In this document: one piece after another, positions 59,732 through 64,000 of the stretch
Layout of the letters: each line of letters starts with the position of its first letter
Numbering within the stretch: position 1 is the stretch's first letter
Assembly: GCA_028285005.1 (NCBI GenBank)
Contig: JANQQP010000006.1
Location: 30,110 to 94,109, forward strand
Origin: Dehalococcoidia bacterium
Lineage (GTDB): Bacteria; Chloroflexota; Dehalococcoidia; Lucifugimonadales; Lucifugimonadaceae
Reading direction: 5' to 3'
DNA length: 64,000 nt
The notes under the pieces: generated by a model
What the model saw: only the letters and a program-made list of their open reading frames with translations
Told to the model about the DNA's origin: nothing
Databases searched by the model: none
Position numbers and translations under genes: made by a program

Positions 59732-59956
59732 ATGGGCAACACTGCGTTTACCGTCATACTTCTACTTCTCAGCATTGTGCTGGTCGGAGTGCTGCTTCTG
59801 CAGGTCCGCGGCAATGCGGGGCAGGTCTTCGGCCAGGCCGAGAGTACTTTCCGTTCGAGGCGCGGTGTTGAGCGATTGCTTTTCAGGGCGACGATCGTGA
59901 TTGCCACAATATTCGTTGTAGTGGCGATCGTGAACACACGGTTGACGGACGGCTAA
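59732..59956 (+). CDS. secG: Preprotein translocase subunit SecG
   Basis: Two TM helices; ILLLLSIVLVGVLLLQVRGNAGQVFGQAESTFRSRRGVERLLFRATIVIATIFVVVAIV. Confidence 0.85.
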   Translation: MGNTAFTVILLLLSIVLVGVLLLQVRGNAGQVFGQAESTFRSRRGVERLLFRATIVIATIFVVVAIVNTRLTDG

Positions 59957-59965
59957 GGCGAGGAC

Positions 59966-61336
59966 TTAGAGCCGCGACCAGGTCGTACCCTCAGGCCCGT
60001 CTGCGATAGCGATTCCAGCCTCTTGCAGCCTGTCCCTTACTGCATCGGCGTCCGCCCAGCGCTTCTCTGAACGAGCTTCCGTTCGCTCCGCGAGCAATCG
60101 TTCGATCTCCTGCTCGCTGATGCCACCTTCGGGAACCTTCTTGTCCGGCTCCTCTAGCGTCAGGCCGAGCACAGACGTCAGCTCCACCAGCAGGTCACGT
60201 GCGTCAATCACGTCATCACCCCTGGCATTTCCGCGGTTGATGGCATGAGCCAGATCGAAGATCGCTCCCAGCCCTCTCGGGGTATTCAAATCATCGTCCA
60301 TGGCTTCGATGAACTGCTGTCGGAATGAAGATGGGTCGATGCGTTCCCCTGTTGAGTCTGACTCGACTTTCGACGCAATCCTCAGCGTCCTCAGCGCTGA
60401 CTCTGCTTGGTCGATGCTGTTTTCGTTGAGCACCGAAGGGCTGCGATAGTGGCTTTGTAGAGCCCACAACCTGATGGCGTCGGCCGAATTCTGCTCAAGC
60501 GCGTCTTCGACATTAACGACGTTGCCGAGTGACTTGCTCATCTCTTCCTGGCCAGCCTTACGAACCATGCCGTTGTGCATCCAGAACTGGACAAACGGTT
60601 CGACTCCCAGGGCGGTCTCCGTCTGGGCCAGTTCGTTCTCGTGGTGCGGGAAGATCAGGTCCAGTCCGCCGCCATGGATGTCGATCTGCTTACCGAGGTG
60701 CTTCAATGCCATCGCCGAGCATTCGATATGCCAGCCGGGGCGTCCCTCACCCCAGGGACTGTGCCATGCAGGCTCGCCTTCTTTCGATGCTTTCCAAAGG
60801 GCGAAGTCAGCCGGATCCTCTTTGGACTCCTCGGTCTCAAAGCGCGTGCCTTCCAGCATCTCGTCAACGGTTCGCCGGCTCAGCTTTCCATAGTCAGGGT
60901 CTGATCGGACACGGAAGTAAACGGAGCCGTCGACTTCGTAGGCTGCGCCCATGTCGATGAGCGTCGAGATCATGCTGATGATCTCCGGCATGTCTTCGGT
61001 TGCACGAGGATGAACGGTCGCTCTCGGGACGTTCAGAGCATCCATCACCTCGAAGAACGCGTCGACGTTTTTGTCAGCGACTTCCTCGGACGAGATGCCG
61101 TCTTCGTTGGCTCGGTTGATGATCTTGTCGTCGACGTCCGTGAAGTTCTGGACACGCCGGACCTTGAAGCCTCGATACTCCATGTACCGGTGCAACACAT
61201 CGAACACGATGCTGCTCAGCGCGTGCCCCATGTGCGGGCGGTCATAGACCGTGACGCCACACACGTACATCAGGACCTCATCGCCTATCGGCTTGAATTC
61301 CTCGCGGGTGCGGGTCATGGAGTTGTACAGGCGCAT
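59966..61336 (-). CDS. cysS: Cysteinyl-tRNA synthetase
   Basis: MYVCGVTVYDRPHMGHALSSIVFDVL, NFTDVDDKIINRA, GWHIECSAMALKHLG, IDIHGGGLDLIFPHHENELAQ, KMSKS-equivalent EMSKSLGN. Confidence 0.97.
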   Translation of the reverse strand: MRLYNSMTRTREEFKPIGDEVLMYVCGVTVYDRPHMGHALSSIVFDVLHRYMEYRGFKVRRVQNFTDVDDKIINRANEDGISSEEVADKNVDAFFEVMDALNVPRATVHPRATEDMPEIISMISTLIDMGAAYEVDGSVYFRVRSDPDYGKLSRRTVDEMLEGTRFETEESKEDPADFALWKASKEGEPAWHSPWGEGRPGWHIECSAMALKHLGKQIDIHGGGLDLIFPHHENELAQTETALGVEPFVQFWMHNGMVRKAGQEEMSKSLGNVVNVEDALEQNSADAIRLWALQSHYRSPSVLNENSIDQAESALRTLRIASKVESDSTGERIDPSSFRQQFIEAMDDDLNTPRGLGAIFDLAHAINRGNARGDDVIDARDLLVELTSVLGLTLEEPDKKVPEGGISEQEIERLLAERTEARSEKRWADADAVRDRLQEAGIAIADGPEGTTWSRL

Positions 61337-61368
61337 TCTGGTTCAGTTCGGGGCGCGGTTCGCCGGGT

Positions 61369-62562
61369 CTAGTTCGGGCGGATGATAGTCGCAACAGCCT
61401 GAGCGGCGATCCCTTCGCCATCACCGATAGCCCCAACATGGTCCGTTGAGGTCACCTTGATGTTGACTGAGTTCGGCGCGAGGCCTGTCACTTCGGCTAT
61501 GCAGACCGAGATCGCCTCAACATGTCCTGAGAGGCGCGGCCGCTGAGCGATGATAGTAGCATCGAGATGATCCGGTTCCCAGCCGGTTTCTCGAAGCCTG
61601 GCGAGGGCGCGTTCGAGCAGTCGGGCGCTGTCGATACCTGCCAGCGACGGGTCTGATGAAGGGAAGTTGGATCCCATATCTCCAAGGCCCGCCGCACCAA
61701 GCAGAGCGGATGTGATGGCGTGCAAGAGCACATCGCCGTCCGAGTGGCCTTCAAGGCCTCTCTCGAACGGAACCTCCACGCCGCCCAATCGCAGTGGACC
61801 GCCGTCTACGAGGCGGTGTCCATCGAATCCAACTCCCCATCTGCGGTTGGCTTGATCGGCCGGTTGTCCGTTCCGGCGATCAAAGATCGTTTCGGCGATC
61901 GCGATGTCCTCCGGCGTCGTGATCTTGATGTTGTCGTAACTGCCGGCGAAGACGGTCACGGTGCCGCCGTTCATTTCGACCATCGAAGCATCATCAGTCA
62001 CGTCTTCTGTGACTGCGGCGTGTGCCTTGATCAGAGTTGAGGCTCGAAACACCTGCGGAGTCTGCACTATGCGCAGACGATCACGGGCCGGCGTGTCGGT
62101 GACCACGTGGTCTTCGACCTGCTTCACCGTGTCTTTCAGCGGAACTGCAGTCACAGAAGCTCCGGTCTCACGAGCCGTCTCCAGACCTCGCTCGATCATC
62201 TCTTCGTCTATGAACGGCCGAGCTGCATCGTGCACAACCAGCCATTCGGGCTGCACTCCGGCGGAATGTAAAGCGTCGATCCCGAGCTTGACGGAGTCCT
62301 GACGCCTGCCTCCACCGACAACAGTCGCGGCCACCTTCTCCGGACTGGCTTCGCTAACGGTCCGCTTCCCTTCCGCGAGATTGTCTTCAGAAAAGACTAT
62401 GCAGATCGAGTCGATCAGGTCGCTTTGCTCAAGAACGCGTAGCGAGTGCATGAACAGCGGGATCCCTCGGAGGGCCATCAGCTGTTTGTCGACTTGACCC
62501 ATCCTCGTGCTCGACCCGGCGGCGAGCAGTATGGCAGCGACGGTCGAGGTGCCGTCCGTCAA
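61369..62562 (-). CDS. ispDF: Bifunctional IspD/IspF (MEP cytidylyltransferase / MECDP synthase)
   Basis: AAILLAAGSSTRMGQVDKQLM, VHDAARPFID (IspD), then RWGVGFDGHRLVDGGPLRLGGVEVPFERGLEGHSDGDVLLHAITSALLGAAGLGDMGSNFP (IspF); TTG at 62562 overlaps the upstream stop. Confidence 0.95.
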   Translation of the reverse strand: MTDGTSTVAAILLAAGSSTRMGQVDKQLMALRGIPLFMHSLRVLEQSDLIDSICIVFSEDNLAEGKRTVSEASPEKVAATVVGGGRRQDSVKLGIDALHSAGVQPEWLVVHDAARPFIDEEMIERGLETARETGASVTAVPLKDTVKQVEDHVVTDTPARDRLRIVQTPQVFRASTLIKAHAAVTEDVTDDASMVEMNGGTVTVFAGSYDNIKITTPEDIAIAETIFDRRNGQPADQANRRWGVGFDGHRLVDGGPLRLGGVEVPFERGLEGHSDGDVLLHAITSALLGAAGLGDMGSNFPSSDPSLAGIDSARLLERALARLRETGWEPDHLDATIIAQRPRLSGHVEAISVCIAEVTGLAPNSVNIKVTSTDHVGAIGDGEGIAAQAVATIIRPN

Positions 62563-63182
62563 TTGATCAGGTCCTCGATCCAGGTGATGCCCCAGAAACA
62601 AGCGTACGCAACACCGGTCGACTTGATGGATTTCGAGACGAGCAAGATAAAGAAGAACTTCCTGACCGGGTAAAGGATGCTGCCGGCTGCGATTCCTACC
62701 ACATCAAAGAGTGGATTCGGGATGATGCTACCGAAAAACAGGATCCAGCCGCCTCGGCGCACAAGAAGCTCTCGAAAGCGCGGATAGAAGCGGTTTCGCT
62801 CGAAAAGGCTTCTTCCACCCATACCGGCGAGATACCCACTGAACTCACCCAGGGCTTCAGCGGAACCAGCTACAACTCCCACGGCAATCGGATTGAGTCC
62901 GACGGCAGGCGAGGCGGCGACACAGACGGCAGCCAGGCCGGGGACAGGCACGAAGATGGATGCGGCGCCGATGAATGCGAAGAACCAGACGCCGGCGAGA
63001 CCGACTCTGTCGATTTCAAACTGACCGGTTGTCCACAAGACGATGCCGGCGGTGACAAACACCACCACAATCGTGAGCGGTACGGCTCGAGTGATCAGGT
63101 CCTGGTGGGCGATCAGCCAGCGCTGGTACGGGCTTAGCTGCGGTGCAGCATCAGACACCAGGATTTCGTCGGGGCGGTCCAT
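62559..63182 (-). CDS. VTT/SNARE-associated (YqaA-like) membrane protein, copy 1
   Basis: GAASIFVPVPGLAAVCVAASPAVGLNPIAVGVVAGSAEALGEFSGYLAGMGGRSLF. Confidence 0.8.
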   Translation of the reverse strand: MDRPDEILVSDAAPQLSPYQRWLIAHQDLITRAVPLTIVVVFVTAGIVLWTTGQFEIDRVGLAGVWFFAFIGAASIFVPVPGLAAVCVAASPAVGLNPIAVGVVAGSAEALGEFSGYLAGMGGRSLFERNRFYPRFRELLVRRGGWILFFGSIIPNPLFDVVGIAAGSILYPVRKFFFILLVSKSIKSTGVAYACFWGITWIEDLIN

Positions 63183-63220
63183 CGGAACTCCTGCAGATCG
63201 AGAGCGCTGGAGTTTTTCGC

Positions 63221-63895
63221 CTAGAGGTTAAGCAGGTTCGTGAACCAGTCTATGCCCTGGTGACAGGCAAAGGCGATGCCAATGAACTTAATGATCTTGC
63301 CTAAAAACACCCAAAGTAGAAATCGCCGGACGGGATATCCGAGGGAGCCTGAAGCTATCCCTGCGACGTCGAAGAGTGGTGTGGGAAGCACCGCCAGGAT
63401 GAACAGTGCAAGTGCGCCGCGGCGGATGACGAGTTGGTGGACCCGGTCGTAGTAGCGTGACTTCTGGACAAAGGACTGTCCGCCATAGCCCGCCAGGTAG
63501 CCCGTGAGTTCGCCGATGGTCGAGCCTGTTCCGCCGACGAGTCCCAACGCGATTATGTTCAGTCCGACATCTGGCGCTGCGGCCGCACAAACTGCTGCCA
63601 GACCGGGCACCGGGACAATAACCGACGCAGATCCGATGAGGTTGATGACGAATGCGCCGGTGTAGCCAACACCTTCGGGTTCCAGTCGTCCGCTGATGAA
63701 CAGGGTTAAGCCGGTCACTATCGACCCGACAACGATCGTCCAGATAACGATCTGTATCAACCGCGGGTGACTGTCTAGCCACACGACGACGGCATCCGCG
63801 TTTGGGACGCTGGCCGGGTTCTCAACACCGGTTACCCCGGTTTCCGCGCTCTCGCCGGGGGCTGACTCACTGGTTGCAGCCTGATCTTCAAGCAC
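63221..63895 (-). CDS. VTT/SNARE-associated (YqaA-like) membrane protein, copy 2
   Basis: GSASVIVPVPGLAAVCAAAAPDVGLNIIALGLVGGTGSTIGELTGYLAGYGGQSF; paralogue of the adjacent gene. Confidence 0.8.
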   Translation of the reverse strand: MLEDQAATSESAPGESAETGVTGVENPASVPNADAVVVWLDSHPRLIQIVIWTIVVGSIVTGLTLFISGRLEPEGVGYTGAFVINLIGSASVIVPVPGLAAVCAAAAPDVGLNIIALGLVGGTGSTIGELTGYLAGYGGQSFVQKSRYYDRVHQLVIRRGALALFILAVLPTPLFDVAGIASGSLGYPVRRFLLWVFLGKIIKFIGIAFACHQGIDWFTNLLNL

Positions 63896-64000
63896 AGAGT
63901 CATCTTAGTGCAATGAGTGTTATCTGAGATACAGGGCATCCTGCCTATTCGCCTGTGCCAGACCGCTGGAGCAGAAAAGAAACTCACTCCAAAACGCGAA

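Noticed and set aside
1-64000. CRISPR arrays, tRNA/rRNA genes, transposons, prophage, toxin-antitoxin or defence islands
   Set aside because: Looked for in intergenic gaps and ORF translations; none could be supported. A tRNAscan-SE/Infernal run would be needed to exclude small RNAs firmly.

Overview
This 64 kb window is a dense, GC-rich bacterial chromosomal segment dominated by housekeeping genes. The gene content and protein style look Chloroflexota-like (SAR202/Dehalococcoidia-type), but that placement is inference. Recognisable blocks: end of a histidine operon (hisF, HAD protein, hisIE); rplU-rpmA-rpmE-DUF1385; glutamate dehydrogenase; MMPL transporter plus lipocalin-like lipoprotein; gyrA; an htpX-pspAB-GATase-like operon; a double ABC-2 exporter module; an orphan cheW; two GAF-histidine-kinase/CheY-like modules; a TetR/DHA2-MFS pair; an LLM monooxygenase with an NMT1/SBP-like protein; a complete sufB-C-D-Rieske-S-U operon; pcm, gatB, secG, cysS, a fused ispDF, and tandem VTT-family membrane proteins. 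I found no transposase, phage gene, CRISPR array, rRNA or tRNA. The best second-look items are: (1) a perfect CCTGACTAA-T-TTAGTCAGG palindrome matching the E. coli IscR type-1 consensus, overlapping the expected start site of a TTGACG-N17-TAGAAT promoter upstream of suf; (2) an htpX-pspAB operon ending in a class-I glutamine-amidotransferase-like protein that lacks both the nucleophile Cys and the His-Pro-Glu triad; (3) an uncharacterised 685-aa membrane protein with two different internal triplications; (4) near-identical 23-bp motifs upstream of both a TetR gene and its neighbouring MFS exporter; (5) a signal-peptide-less NMT1/SBP-like protein paired with an LLM oxidoreductase and no transporter genes. 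No computation was run. All family calls come from reading motifs in the supplied translations.
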